Assembly (NCBI RefSeq): GCF_017874735.1
Contig: NZ_JAGGLV010000029.1
Coordinates: 20,900 to 84,899 of the forward strand
Source of the DNA: Paenibacillus silagei
Lineage (GTDB): Bacteria > Bacillota > Bacilli > Paenibacillales > Paenibacillaceae
Direction of reading: 5' to 3'
Length of the DNA stretch: 64,000 bases
This document shows positions 17,024-25,817 of the stretch, piece by piece (positions within the stretch are counted from its first letter, which is position 1; the number at the start of each line of letters is the position of its first letter). The translations under genes and the position numbers were made by a program. The notes beneath the pieces were generated by a model. That model ran no database searches. It was not told where the DNA came from and saw only the letters and a list, made by a program, of their open reading frames with translations.

Positions 17024-17047
17024 GACCGACCGATCGGTCCAATTATA
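17024..17047 (-). promoter_or_regulatory. TetR operator and promoter of the repressor-pump operon
   Basis: Extended -10 TGCTATAAT (TATAAT on the minus strand, plus positions 17042-17047) is followed at once by the 12-bp perfect palindrome GACCGATCGGTC (17028-17039) within GACCGACCGATCGGTC. A repressor bound here would cover the transcription start. Confidence 0.65.
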
Positions 17048-17137
17048 GCACGCAGTTATGCCCTCGCACAACCCCCATCATCAACACTCATCTATCCTCG
17101 GGTATATCAATAAGTATATATCGGTTAGGCGCCAAAT

Positions 17138-17238
17138 AACCCCACTTGGTGGGGTTTTAGCTTCGATGACTCAGGTACTTTGCGGGGACCCCAAAGCATC
17201 AAAAAAGGCAGCACCGGAGTTGATCCGGCCTGCCTTTT
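17138..17238 (-). terminator. Two tandem hairpins ending the endoA transcript
   Basis: First, AAAAGGCAG / CTGCCTTTT (17203-17211 and 17230-17238) with inner CCGG pair and a T-run on the minus strand. Second, AACCCCAC-N3-GTGGGGTT (17138-17156). Both lie between the endoA stop and the TetR promoter. Confidence 0.75.
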
Positions 17239-17271
17239 GTTACGATGATTGATGTTATATCCCCGTAGGGT

Positions 17272-17622
17272 TCAGAAATCAATCAGCCCCAGGCTGATTT
17301 GCAGCGAATCATCCACCAGCTTCATGGTCTCATCGTCCAGGTGGGTGATTTTATCCGTTAAGCGTTGCTTGTCAATGGTACGAACCTGCTCCAGCAGAAT
17401 CACGGAATCCCGGTCAAAGCCATGTGCAGCCGCATCAATCTCCACATGAGTCGGCAGCTTGGCCTTCTGGATCTGGGCAGTGATAGCTGCCACAATCACA
17501 GTCGGGCTGAAACGATTGCCAATATCGTTCTGAATAATCAGTACCGGCCTTACTCCACCTTGCTCAGAACCCACAACCGGTGAAAGGTCGGCAAAAAAAA
17601 CGTCGCCGCGTTTAACAATCAA
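17272..17622 (-). CDS. ndoA: MazF-type mRNA endonuclease toxin EndoA
   Basis: Sequence-specific endoribonuclease toxin, 116 aa, the usual length. It opens MIVKRGDVFFADLSPVVGSEQGG; the catalytic pair known from Bacillus MazF is present as R25 (GGVRPVL) and T48 (AAITAQ). The end DDSLQISLGLIDF is typical. It starts 3 bp after the antitoxin stop and forms the endoAI-endoA unit downstream of alr, the same order as in Bacillus subtilis. Inhibited by direct binding of EndoAI. Confidence 0.97.
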   Translation of the reverse strand: MIVKRGDVFFADLSPVVGSEQGGVRPVLIIQNDIGNRFSPTVIVAAITAQIQKAKLPTHVEIDAAAHGFDRDSVILLEQVRTIDKQRLTDKITHLDDETMKLVDDSLQISLGLIDF

Positions 17623-17625
17623 TAG

Positions 17626-17907
17626 TTACACCCCGCTTACTAAGCGGCCAAGAGTACTGTCTGCATCTTCCTCAGCGAGAAAGGCCTCGCATGCCATGGT
17701 CAAATTAATCTTAGCCATTTCCATATAGCCCCGCTGCATGGACTCGCGGATGGTGCGTTTCCTCCGATCGCTCAAGTACAGCTTCATGGCCTGCCTGATC
17801 AATTCACTACGGTTAGAGTTCTCCAGTTGAACGATCCCATCTACTTCCTGCAAGAGATGATCGGGCAAGCTGATCATGATTCTTTTGGTGTTCTGCAAAT
17901 TGGCCAC
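17626..17907 (-). CDS. ndoAI: EndoAI antitoxin (ribbon-helix-helix)
   Basis: 93-aa antitoxin that neutralises EndoA and represses the pair. Ribbon-helix-helix DNA-binding part is TKRIMISLPDHLLQEVDGIV with NRSELIRQAMKLYLSDRRKR; the C-terminal toxin-binding tail is AFLAEEDADSTLGRLVSGV. The family begins MANLQNTKRIM, so I place the start at GTG 17907 (V-ANLQNTK), with GGAAGAGAAG directly upstream; an ATG at 17964 would add 19 unrelated residues. Separated from alr by ~210 bp with its own promoter space. Confidence 0.93.
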   Translation of the reverse strand: MANLQNTKRIMISLPDHLLQEVDGIVQLENSNRSELIRQAMKLYLSDRRKRTIRESMQRGYMEMAKINLTMACEAFLAEEDADSTLGRLVSGV

Positions 17908-18118
17908 CTTCTCTTCCACCCCCACAAACCTTCTGCCCTTGTGTTCCAGTGTTACAATATACAAGGAATTTTATACAAGGAATATATGCCGCCAGTATAT
18001 CAAGTATGCTGCATCCCATTATAAACTAGAAATGGCGGTTCGTATAGACTATAAGTCACAAGCTCTATACGGTACGTTCCTTATATTCAGTTCCTGTACT
18101 AGGTATCTGGTCAGGGTA

Positions 18119-19300
18119 TTAGGCTTGCAGCAAGGGATTAACGAGGTTGGGTAGCATACCATGGCGTACATACACGCGCGGTACCCGGTGAGCCAGCATA
18201 CAGATTACTTCGTAGTGGATCGTCCCTAAATGGAGCGCCAGTTCATCTGCCGTGATCGACTCGGTGCCCTGGCGGCCGATGAGTACAACCTCTTCGCCTG
18301 CTTTGATTTGTTCCGCTTCTAGAGCGAAAGATTTCAGTGATACCATACACTGGTCCATGCAGATCGTTCCGACGACAGGAACGCGGCGTCCGCGTATTAG
18401 CACCTCCGCTTTGCCTGTTAGCATGCGGGAATATCCGTCAGCGTACCCCACGGGGAGCGTAGCGATAACCTCATCGCCTGCCGTGAAGTACCGGGTGCCG
18501 TAGCTGATGCCTGAGTCAGGCGGCAGGGTTTTGACATATACAGCCTGCGTCTTCAGCGTCATTACCGGGTGCAAGGCCACCAGCTCACGGTTCACCTCAG
18601 CCGAGGGGTAGAATCCGTACAAGCTTATGCCTACACGCACCATGTTAATGGATAGTAGAGGTGTATCAATGGCCGTAGCGCTATTGCCCGTATGTATGAT
18701 CGGGATGGTAATGTCCATATCCCGAAGCGCTTCAACCACGCTCATGAAACGTCGGTGCTGCATTAGTGTATAGCTTTTGTTGTGTTCGTCTGCTCTGGCA
18801 AAATGGGTGAACATGCCCTCCAGCTCCGCCTGTTCCACCGCATGCACCTCAGCGATGAATGCGGGCGCATCCTCCGGCAATAATCCCAGTCTGCCCATTC
18901 CGCTGTCAATCTTGATGTGTACCTTCAGCCGGTGCTCCTTCTCAACAGGAAGGGCGCTAACCGCTTCCAGTACCTCCGGTGTGAACAGTGTAACGGTAAT
19001 GTTGTTCTCCCAGGCTACGGCAATGCCTTCCGGTGAAGTATAGCCCAGCACCAGGATAGGAAGTAGTATTCCCGCCTGACGCAGCTCCAATGCCTCATCG
19101 AGAAAAGCAACACTGACGTAGTCCGCTCCAAGCCGCTCCAGCTCCCGCGTCACTTCCACTGCCCCATGTCCATACGCATTTCCTTTGACGCATCCCATGA
19201 ACTTGGTCTCCTGCGGCAATACGCCGCGAAAAGCTTCGTAGTTGGCACGCAAATCATCCAGGTTAATCTCGGCTGCTGTCGGCCGATAGCTTGCCTTCAC
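18119..19300 (-). CDS. alr: Alanine racemase
   Basis: PLP enzyme interconverting L- and D-alanine for peptidoglycan, 393 aa. The Schiff-base lysine is K39 in CVKGNAYGHG; most relatives have KANAYGHG, so G40 is a small departure. The partner catalytic tyrosine lies in GISYGTRY (~residue 265), and GTICMDQCMV follows. Start is GTG at 19300 with AGGTGA upstream. It sits between the ydcC lipoprotein and endoAI, the Bacillus order. Confidence 0.95.
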   Translation of the reverse strand: MKASYRPTAAEINLDDLRANYEAFRGVLPQETKFMGCVKGNAYGHGAVEVTRELERLGADYVSVAFLDEALELRQAGILLPILVLGYTSPEGIAVAWENNITVTLFTPEVLEAVSALPVEKEHRLKVHIKIDSGMGRLGLLPEDAPAFIAEVHAVEQAELEGMFTHFARADEHNKSYTLMQHRRFMSVVEALRDMDITIPIIHTGNSATAIDTPLLSINMVRVGISLYGFYPSAEVNRELVALHPVMTLKTQAVYVKTLPPDSGISYGTRYFTAGDEVIATLPVGYADGYSRMLTGKAEVLIRGRRVPVVGTICMDQCMVSLKSFALEAEQIKAGEEVVLIGRQGTESITADELALHLGTIHYEVICMLAHRVPRVYVRHGMLPNLVNPLLQA

Positions 19301-19417
19301 TTCAGGTCACCTTCTTACATTGTAGTAAAACATCTCTGCCTTATTCGCACAGATCAGAAGTCTTACTGCCAATGGTAATGCTCGTGAAGGCCGCTGTCAA
19401 TGTGAGCAGATGTAGAC

Positions 19418-19469
19418 AAAAAACGGATACCGCGGGTAGAGGAATGATTCCCACCTTGCGCAGTATCCG
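19418..19469 (-). terminator. Terminator after the ydcC-like lipoprotein gene
   Basis: Stem CGGATAC / GTATCCG (19424-19430 and 19463-19469) with nested CGC/GCG, followed on the minus strand by TTTTTTG. On the plus strand GTTTTTTATTT follows too, but no rightward gene needs it. Confidence 0.7.
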
Positions 19470-19480
19470 CCCACTGTTTT

Positions 19481-20563
19481 TTATTTACCCGATTGTTCCT
19501 CCATAGAAGCGGCTATTTGCATCATTTCCGTAACTGGCAGATTTGCGCTTGTTATCCGGTACTCTACACCCTCGCTCATCCAGGTCAGCGTCTGCTGCTC
19601 ATCCCCGCTAAGCAGGCCTGCCGTGAAGCCCAGATCGACCAATGTTCCGGGAGCCAGCGACACCGCACGGTCCAGCGGACGGGCTTCCATAATCGTATAC
19701 TGGTAGACGCCGTCATAGCGGATCAGCACCGCATGGTCCTTGCTGCCTTCAATTTTGTTCGTGTCCTTCAGCTTCACACCGGCCGGAATGTAAGCCGGCT
19801 CAATGATCCCGAAGTCGCCCAGCTCGGCCGTAACCGGCTCACCGGCCTGTTCACCATCTTCAGAGACCACCGGATTGCCTTCTTGGTCCACTTCCGCCAT
19901 CGTGTTCTCGGAAGGGCTGCCGGCCGCCATATTCTTCTGCATATCGAAGGAATCTGCTGTGAATTCCGGATCGAACTTGAAGCTGTCGAAGGTCACATTC
20001 ACCACAACCTTGGCTTCGGAATCCGATACCTGCACCTGCTTCGGCTCATAGGTCTTTTTGTTCAGCCAGATCTTCTGGCGGACCAGCGCACTGCTCTGAT
20101 AGTTCGCAGCGACCTCGAACACATAATTATCCCCGTCCTCCACGAACTGCCGGTTGTTGTCGGAGACAATTCCCTTCAGCAGCGTCTGGTACAGATACAC
20201 CTGACCCTGGCTGTCCGGCCAGTCGCTCTGGAAGCGGAAGCTTTTGCCCAGGCTTGGGGTAAGGACGAATACGCCCTCATCATTGCGCAGCACAATCTGC
20301 TTCACATCCTTCTGGACGTTCGACAGGCTGATCCGGTAATACGAAGGATTCTTATACCATACCTCCACCTTGTAATCCTGCGGCTGCTCCCCGGTGTACA
20401 AGGTCATCGTGCCTGAGCCCTGATAAGCTCCCTGCTTGCTCTCCAGCTTGTCAGACACTTGATTCAGATCCTTGACCACAGAGGCGGCATCCTTCTTCCC
20501 GCACCCCGCCAATACTAAGGCCACGCTCATAATGATCGCGAGTGCCCATGTTATCCGGCGCAT
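19481..20563 (-). CDS. LolA-like lipoprotein (YdcC family)
   Basis: Membrane-anchored lipoprotein of 360 aa, lipidated at C21 (MRRITWALAIIMSVALVLAGC). The middle resembles the LolA/LppX-type hydrophobic-cavity fold (SGTMTLYTGEQPQDYKVEVWYKNPSYYRISL). In Bacillus the ydcC gene next to alr is sporulation-associated and GerS-type relatives act in germination; a similar role here is inference. A Glu/Gly/Pro-rich insert (~residues 215-245) separates the N-terminal domain from a C-terminal ~100-residue part containing YRITSANLPVTEMMQIAASM. Confidence 0.75.
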   Translation of the reverse strand: MRRITWALAIIMSVALVLAGCGKKDAASVVKDLNQVSDKLESKQGAYQGSGTMTLYTGEQPQDYKVEVWYKNPSYYRISLSNVQKDVKQIVLRNDEGVFVLTPSLGKSFRFQSDWPDSQGQVYLYQTLLKGIVSDNNRQFVEDGDNYVFEVAANYQSSALVRQKIWLNKKTYEPKQVQVSDSEAKVVVNVTFDSFKFDPEFTADSFDMQKNMAAGSPSENTMAEVDQEGNPVVSEDGEQAGEPVTAELGDFGIIEPAYIPAGVKLKDTNKIEGSKDHAVLIRYDGVYQYTIMEARPLDRAVSLAPGTLVDLGFTAGLLSGDEQQTLTWMSEGVEYRITSANLPVTEMMQIAASMEEQSGK

Positions 20564-20760
20564 GACATCATCCCCTTAACCTGTTTTGAATGCATTGATT
20601 AGTACATGTCTATGAAGGACTTGGCCTCAATATGCAGACGGGCATGACAAGCATGAAGAGAAGTGTTATTCCAGACGAGAATCCGCTCCCGCCTCCCGGG
20701 AATCTAACAATCTATGTATGGTTCCTCTTATTTCCTTCTATATAGTAGAAACACTATTGC

Positions 20761-20813
20761 AAAAAGCACCAGCCCGCGATCCCCGCCACGCTCCGGGGTT
20801 GCAGTCTGGTGCT
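20761..20813 (-). terminator. Terminator after the anti-sigma gene
   Basis: Stem AGCACCAG / CTGGTGCT (20765-20772 and 20806-20813) with a GC-rich loop, followed on the minus strand by TTTTTGC. Lies 50 bp after the gene's stop. The rest of 20564-20760 shows nothing recognisable beyond the ydcC promoter space. Confidence 0.75.
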
Positions 20814-20863
20814 CTGATTCATCCCATGCCTCGTACCTGTTCCCTTATCCGCTGCTCAGCAGA

Positions 20864-21781
20864 TTACCAGTTAATGGATTCTGCAATCTTCAGGACCTCT
20901 GCACGGTCAAGGCCGCGGGTGCTAAGGCCGTACATCACGCCGTTCGCTTCCCAGTCCAGGCTTCTGTCACTGACCAGAACCGCATCCGTCCCCTTGATCT
21001 TCACCTGCTCCACCTTATCATCCGTTGCCATTGAAAAGGCATTCTCCTCATTGGCCAAGCGCAGCTGCATCCAGATTCGCTTATCCTTATCTTTGCTAGC
21101 GAAGAACAGTTCAACAATCTGCCCGCTTACACCCGCCTCGTCCTTATAGAACTCCCCGTGGTCAAAGGCAAAGCCCTCTGGCAGGTATTCCGGCAGCTTC
21201 ACCTTGAAGAGAGCGTATTGATCCAGCTTAACTGCCTCCTTGACGGTAAACTTCTGCTCTGAAGCTTCCTTGTCAAGCTGCTCCTGCTCGCTCAGGGTAA
21301 TCAGCTTATCCCCGTCGAAATTGACGATGGCCTCCCCGGCAGCATTGAAGATGGCTTCCGGCATGGGGTTAAACGAAGTGACGGGATTCCCCTCCTGGTC
21401 AAATATCTTGCCCTTCCAGGCATCCGGGAACTCCTTAGGGTGACTCCCGTCCATCTGAGCGACCTCAATATGTCCCAGATGGACTGAATTCAGCACACGC
21501 TCCAGCATTTCCTGTGCGAACGAGGGTCTGACGAAAGACACGCTCACCACGGCTGCCACCAGCAGAGAAGCTGCAATCATCACCGGACGTCTGATTCGTT
21601 GTTTGTTCTTCATTCTATCATCCTCCTGTTGTTTCTGAATGGAACGGCTTCTCACTTGGCGCAGAACCGCCGCCGGATCGGACTCTCGGGAGAAGTCCTG
21701 CTTTGCCAGGTATTCGCCCAGCTCGTGAAGCTCCTGAAGTTCAAACCCTTCCGCCTGTGCAGCGCTCTTCTTGTTATTCAT
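20864..21781 (-). CDS. Membrane-bound anti-sigma factor with DUF4367-like C-terminal domain
   Basis: 305-aa protein expected to hold the adjacent ECF sigma factor inactive at the membrane. N-terminal cytoplasmic ~65 residues (LGEYLAKQDFSRESDPAAVLRQVRSR), one membrane segment (RRPVMIAASLLVAAVVSVSF, residues ~68-87), and a large extracytoplasmic part whose last ~110 residues (LPEYLPEGFAFDHGEFYKD, ALVSDRSLDWEANGVMYGL) resemble DUF4367 sensory domains. ATG overlaps the sigma gene stop by 4 bp (ATGA), the normal translational coupling for such pairs. Signal unknown. Confidence 0.8.
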   Translation of the reverse strand: MNNKKSAAQAEGFELQELHELGEYLAKQDFSRESDPAAVLRQVRSRSIQKQQEDDRMKNKQRIRRPVMIAASLLVAAVVSVSFVRPSFAQEMLERVLNSVHLGHIEVAQMDGSHPKEFPDAWKGKIFDQEGNPVTSFNPMPEAIFNAAGEAIVNFDGDKLITLSEQEQLDKEASEQKFTVKEAVKLDQYALFKVKLPEYLPEGFAFDHGEFYKDEAGVSGQIVELFFASKDKDKRIWMQLRLANEENAFSMATDDKVEQVKIKGTDAVLVSDRSLDWEANGVMYGLSTRGLDRAEVLKIAESINW

Positions 21782-22341
21782 AGCTCTTCCACACTCCCTA
21801 TTTCAGATTTCAGTTTTCGCATGCTGCGATAGAGAATGACTCCGACATTGCTCTCCGAGATTCCGGTAATCCGGGCAATCTCCGTATTCTTCAGATCCGC
21901 CCCGAATTTCAGAGCGATGAGGTTACGTTCCTTCGGGCTGAGCGTGTCCAGCGCATCCTGTAGCCTATCGCTGCGCTCTCTGCCGAGGATGAGCGTCTCC
22001 GGCTCTTTTTTGCCCGACACCAGCTCCCGGACACTGTCCAGTGAGAAGAAGCGCTGCCGCGCGCGGCTCCGGTAATAATCATTCACTATATTGCGGGCAA
22101 TGGCGAACAGCCACACTTCCAACGGTGCTTTCTCCGGGGAGTAGGCGGGCAGCTTGGATAGCGTCTTCTCGAACACCTGGCTGGCCAGATCCTCAGCGGT
22201 GTAACGGCAGCTCACCCGGTAGGCGATATAGTTGAATATCCGTTTATAATAGACTTCGAAAACGGCTGAAAACTCCAGCTCTGTCTCTATATGGGATGAA
22301 ACCCTGTCATGTATCAAAGGTAGCAATGCGCGCTCTTGCAT
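21778..22341 (-). CDS. ECF-type RNA polymerase sigma factor
   Basis: 187-aa alternative sigma factor. Region 2 is EFSAVFEVYYKRIFNYIAYRV with AEDLASQVFEKTLSKL and WLFAIARNIVNDYYRSR (residues ~25-95); region 4 is LDTLSPKERNLIALKFG with NTEIARITGISESNVGVIL (~130-175). ATG has GGGAGGG 8 bp upstream. Co-transcribed with its anti-sigma. I do not see the TGCAAC box before this operon, so it may not autoregulate through that motif, or that regulon may belong to another sigma factor. Confidence 0.93.
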   Translation of the reverse strand: MQERALLPLIHDRVSSHIETELEFSAVFEVYYKRIFNYIAYRVSCRYTAEDLASQVFEKTLSKLPAYSPEKAPLEVWLFAIARNIVNDYYRSRARQRFFSLDSVRELVSGKKEPETLILGRERSDRLQDALDTLSPKERNLIALKFGADLKNTEIARITGISESNVGVILYRSMRKLKSEIGSVEEL

Positions 22342-22436
22342 TCCTTAAGCCCTCCCTTCCAGGCTGAATTTACTTGGCCAAGTGATTTACATGAGCTAAT
22401 ACGCTCTATCTATCAAATCCATTACATATGCAGACG

Positions 22437-22467
22437 TAAAAAGACAGAGGTTCGAAGCTCCTCTGCC
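22437..22467. terminator. Hairpin between MFS and ECF-sigma genes
   Basis: Stem GACAGAGG / CCTCTGCC (22443-22450, 22460-22467, one G-T pair) with TTTTTA on the minus strand and GTTTTTTT a few bases away on the plus strand. It follows the leftward MFS gene and precedes the sigma operon promoter. Confidence 0.6.
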
Positions 22468-22531
22468 TACTGTAGTTTTTTTAGGAATGACTGGCTATGC
22501 GGATTATTGCTGAACGCCATGTCTGCTTTTC

Positions 22532-23752
22532 TCAAGCGTGCTCCTTCTTCTCGGTCAAAAAGTAGATCAGCGCCAGCACTGGCAATGCCAGCCCGATTAG
22601 AGTTGTCAGACTCCAGCCGCCGTAAGCATACGCCCAGCCCCCGAGTGATGATCCCACGGCTCCTCCAATGAAGAAGATCGCCATGAACAAGCCGTTCAGC
22701 CGCCCCCGGGTCTCATTGCCCAGTGAATAGATCGCACGCTGCCCCAGCACCAGATTACCGGACACGCTCATATCGAGCAAAATCGCCGTCAGCACCAGCA
22801 GGCCTAGTGTAAGATTGGAGGTGTCCCGCAGCAGGTAAGCCAGGATAAAGGAGAGAACGGCCAGTGAAATGCCAAGACCAGTCAATAGCCGGGTCCAGCC
22901 CTTGTCAGCCAATCTGCCCGCAATCGGCGCAGCTACGGCTCCGCCCACACCTGCCAGGGCAAACAGGGCGATTCCTTGCTGGGACAGGTGATACTCACTG
23001 GACAAGTGCAGCGGAACAGTCGTCCAGAACAGACTGAAGGCACCGAACAGGCTGGCCTGGTATAAGGCGCGGCGCCGCAGCACCGGCGTATGCATAAGCA
23101 ATGTGCCCAGAGAGCGGAGCAATTGTCCGTATCTCAAGCCGGGAGCGGGCTTCCGGGCGGGCAGGACACGGGCTAGTAGCAGCGTCAGCAGCGCAGTTAC
23201 GACAGCCGAGACGATGAAGATGGACTGCCAGCCCCAGAGTCCGGCCATGAAGCTGGCAACCGGGCGGGCGAACATAATGCCCAGCAAGAGGCCGCTCATC
23301 ACATTGCCGACGACGCGGCCGCGATCTTCCTCTGTGGCCAGATAGGAGGCATACGGCACCAGGACCTGTGCGGCTACCGAGCCCAGCCCGATCAGCAAGG
23401 AGGCGGCCAGGAACAGCGGTGCATTTGGTGCCAGAACGGACAGCACCAGGGCGGCCACCACCAGAACCAGCGACATCACAGTCAGCCGGCGGTTCTCGAT
23501 AATATCACTAAGCGGGACAATGAACAGCAGTCCGGCTACGTAACCGATCTGCGTCAGGGTAACGATTAGCCCTGTCGCTCCGGCGGACAGATGAATGGCA
23601 TGCCCGATGGGCCCAACCAGTGTCTGGGTATAATAGAGATTCGCCACGATCAGTCCGCAGGATACAGCGAGCAGAAAAGTGATCCAGCCGGGGACAGCCT
23701 TTTGAGTAACAAGGGATACTGTTTGTTGTTGCGCAGGAATTCCATCTTTCAT
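22532..23752 (-). CDS. MFS transporter (YnfM/CmlA-like)
   Basis: 406-aa exporter with 12 predicted membrane segments; PGWITFLLAVSCGLIVANLYY opens segment 1 and is typical of the YnfM-like group. Motif A region is VPLSDIIENRRL; a second copy, AGRLADKGWTRLL, lies between segments 8 and 9. ATG at 23752 has GGTGG 8 bp upstream; GTG at 23764 has no usable spacing. Divergent from a TetR gene with a perfect operator between them, so the pair is a regulator-pump module. Confidence 0.85.
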   Translation of the reverse strand: MKDGIPAQQQTVSLVTQKAVPGWITFLLAVSCGLIVANLYYTQTLVGPIGHAIHLSAGATGLIVTLTQIGYVAGLLFIVPLSDIIENRRLTVMSLVLVVAALVLSVLAPNAPLFLAASLLIGLGSVAAQVLVPYASYLATEEDRGRVVGNVMSGLLLGIMFARPVASFMAGLWGWQSIFIVSAVVTALLTLLLARVLPARKPAPGLRYGQLLRSLGTLLMHTPVLRRRALYQASLFGAFSLFWTTVPLHLSSEYHLSQQGIALFALAGVGGAVAAPIAGRLADKGWTRLLTGLGISLAVLSFILAYLLRDTSNLTLGLLVLTAILLDMSVSGNLVLGQRAIYSLGNETRGRLNGLFMAIFFIGGAVGSSLGGWAYAYGGWSLTTLIGLALPVLALIYFLTEKKEHA

Positions 23753-23820
23753 TTGAAGCGCCACCTTCCAGTTTTTAAATAGTGAACGTCAAGTACATTA
23801 ATTAACCATGACCAAATAAT

Positions 23821-23838
23821 ATACTAAACGTTCAGTAT
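23821..23838. promoter_or_regulatory. TetR operator in the divergent MFS/TetR region
   Basis: ATACTAAACGTTCAGTAT is an 18-bp dyad with one mismatched pair, midway between the two divergent start codons (23752 and 23905). Position and symmetry suit repression of both genes by the TetR protein. Confidence 0.65.
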
Positions 23839-23904
23839 TGTAAATAGGCAGTTTTATGGTATACTCCAATTATAGTTGAACTAGCACTGTCAGGAGGAAT
23901 CACC

Positions 23905-24480
23905 ATGGAGAAAAAAAGAGGCCGCCCGCGCAATACCGAGGCCAAGAACGCTATTCTGAACGCTTCATATGAATTATTGCTTGAGACGGGCTTCGGCGCA
24001 GTTACCGTAGAGAAGATCGCGGAGCAGGCCCAGGTCAGTAAGGCAACGATCTATAAATGGTGGCCGAATAAAGCGGCCGTGGTCATGGATGGATATTTGT
24101 ACGCCGCTAACGCCAGACTGCCAATCCCGGATACAGGTTCCGCCAAGGAGGACATTCTGATTCATGCGGGGACGCTCGCGCACTTTCTCACCAGCCGGGA
24201 AGGTAAAGTCATCACCGAGCTGATTGGTGAAGGGCAATCCGATACCGGACTGGCAGAGGCGTACCGGAGCAGATATTTCGGCCCGCGCCGCGAGGAAGCC
24301 CGGAAGCTGTTCGAACGGGGGATTGCCCAGGGGGAACTGAAGCAGGGACTCGATATCGGGAGTTGTATTGATCTCGTCTATGGCCCCATCTTCTACCGTC
24401 TGCTGCTGACCGGGGGAGAGCTGAGCGAAGACTCCGTCAGAGACCTTGTGTTACTTGCCCTTCAAGCGCTGGAGGCTTGA
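23905..24480 (+). CDS. TetR-family repressor, divergent from the MFS gene
   Basis: 191-aa repressor. Basic N terminus EKKRGRPRNTEAK precedes the helix-turn-helix FGAVTVEKIAEQAQVSKATI with YKWWPNKAAVV (residues ~30-58). The C-terminal part (SREGKVITELIGEGQSD, PIFYRLLLTGGELS) matches the TetR_C subgroup common in RutR/AcrR-like pump regulators. AGGAGG 8 bp before ATG. Its ligand is presumably a substrate of the divergent transporter (inference). Confidence 0.9.
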   Translation: MEKKRGRPRNTEAKNAILNASYELLLETGFGAVTVEKIAEQAQVSKATIYKWWPNKAAVVMDGYLYAANARLPIPDTGSAKEDILIHAGTLAHFLTSREGKVITELIGEGQSDTGLAEAYRSRYFGPRREEARKLFERGIAQGELKQGLDIGSCIDLVYGPIFYRLLLTGGELSEDSVRDLVLLALQALEA

Positions 24481-24665
24481 GGTTTCTGCAAGTCTTCTAT
24501 TAGGATATGGCAAATTGCATTTGTCCAGGCACAATGCAGTATGGGCAGTATAAGCTAGGGCTGTAACAGGCTTGTCTTATCTTTGTTAACAGAACGTGAC
24601 CCGCAGGCGGAGTTTTTCATTTATAATACAAGAGATTGGAATTTCCAGACTCCGGAGGTTATCTT

Positions 24666-25790
24666 ATGAAAAAATTAATTACCGCTGCCGCTATCGCCCT
24701 GCTCCTCGCAGGCCATGCGGCGGGTTCATCCATAGATATTGCCCATTCTGCTGCTGCCCCGCTATCCCTTGTTGTGGACGGACAAGCCGTTCTTCCCGGG
24801 GCTCCCCCCTTCCACTCCGGCGGCACATTATACGTACCTGCCCGCGCACTGTTGGAATACTTCCCGACAGAGCTGCAATGGAATAACACTCTCAAGCAGC
24901 TCACCCTGTCCACAAGCTGGGACAAGACGATTCTTACGCCCGGCAGCGCCTCCATACAAGTGACTTATCTGCAAACGGATGGGGGATATCAAGATGATCT
25001 GGACGCCCCCGTGCTGCTGAAGGCAGGCCGTGTATACATCGCGGCAGCTACTTTGGACTCCCTTACGGGAGCTGTTACAGAGCTGAATCCGGGAGGAAGC
25101 CGGGTTAACATTACCCCGGGCAGTCTTAGCACAACCGTCAGAGTACCTGCAGCCCCACTAGCCATTGCAGAGAATAATCCCAAGGTGAGGCTGTACGCTG
25201 CGCTCAAGGACGGCAATACCTACAAGGGATTCATTCTTGAAGTGAACGGGAAAAAGCAGCACTTCAACTGGACCGTATCCAGAGACTACTCGCATCCGCC
25301 TCAGCTCTTCTATGCTGATGTAGATTCTGACGGCAAACCGGAGGCTACGGTTGTGTTCACCCTGGGAACCGGAACCTCGCTGGTTGCACAGGAGGTTCAT
25401 GTCGTGAAGCCGGAACAGTGGAAGGAAATATCGGTGCCTGCTGCGGACAAAGCGGCCTCTGCTGTTGTCTCCTCCAGTATTTCGCTGGATAAGAACGATG
25501 TCCTGCTGAAGCTTGAGCTTACAGGACTCAAGCCGTCCAAGATGACGCTCAGACTACAGGACCGTGCTGAGGACGGCCTGAAGTATTTCGGCAGCAAAGC
25601 GGCCATTGGCGCAGTAACCTACTACTCAGTAGAGAACAACAAACTGCTTGCGGACACCAGCTTAATGGTCGGCATGACCGAGAGTGTCGGTACCCTGAAG
25701 CTGGAATATAAGGCAGGCAAGACGGGGATGGAGCTGGGGTCTATTGCTTTTGAGCCGGATGAACGGGGTGAAGCCATTGTGGAGAAATAA
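24666..25790 (+). CDS. Exported protein with copper-amine-oxidase-like (stalk) domain
   Basis: 374-aa secreted protein. Signal peptide MKKLITAAAIALLLAGHAAG; residues ~30-150 resemble the copper amine oxidase N-terminal (stalk) domain common in Paenibacillus exported proteins (LVVDGQAVLPGAPPF, GGTLYVPARALLEYF, VYIAAATLDSLTGA). The remainder (~160-374) is unassigned and beta-rich (FYADVDSDGKPEATVVF suggests a short calcium-like loop). ATG at 24666 has CGGAGG 8 bp upstream. A TGTAAC-N17-GTTAAC match to the window's ECF-type boxes lies at ~24562 but is weak. No enzymatic residues recognised. Confidence 0.7.
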   Translation: MKKLITAAAIALLLAGHAAGSSIDIAHSAAAPLSLVVDGQAVLPGAPPFHSGGTLYVPARALLEYFPTELQWNNTLKQLTLSTSWDKTILTPGSASIQVTYLQTDGGYQDDLDAPVLLKAGRVYIAAATLDSLTGAVTELNPGGSRVNITPGSLSTTVRVPAAPLAIAENNPKVRLYAALKDGNTYKGFILEVNGKKQHFNWTVSRDYSHPPQLFYADVDSDGKPEATVVFTLGTGTSLVAQEVHVVKPEQWKEISVPAADKAASAVVSSSISLDKNDVLLKLELTGLKPSKMTLRLQDRAEDGLKYFGSKAAIGAVTYYSVENNKLLADTSLMVGMTESVGTLKLEYKAGKTGMELGSIAFEPDERGEAIVEK

Positions 25791-25817
25791 TCCGTTGCCG
25801 GAAGGAGAGACTTGCAA

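Noticed and set aside
19795..20051. Gene on the plus strand opposite the ydcC-like lipoprotein
   Set aside because: Mirror frame of a lipoprotein with clear signal peptide and family context.
24562..24590. ECF-type promoter TGTAAC-N17-GTTAAC before the stalk-domain gene
   Set aside because: Spacing fits, but both boxes deviate and a plain TATAAT lies at 24622-24627; too weak to list with the four good matches.
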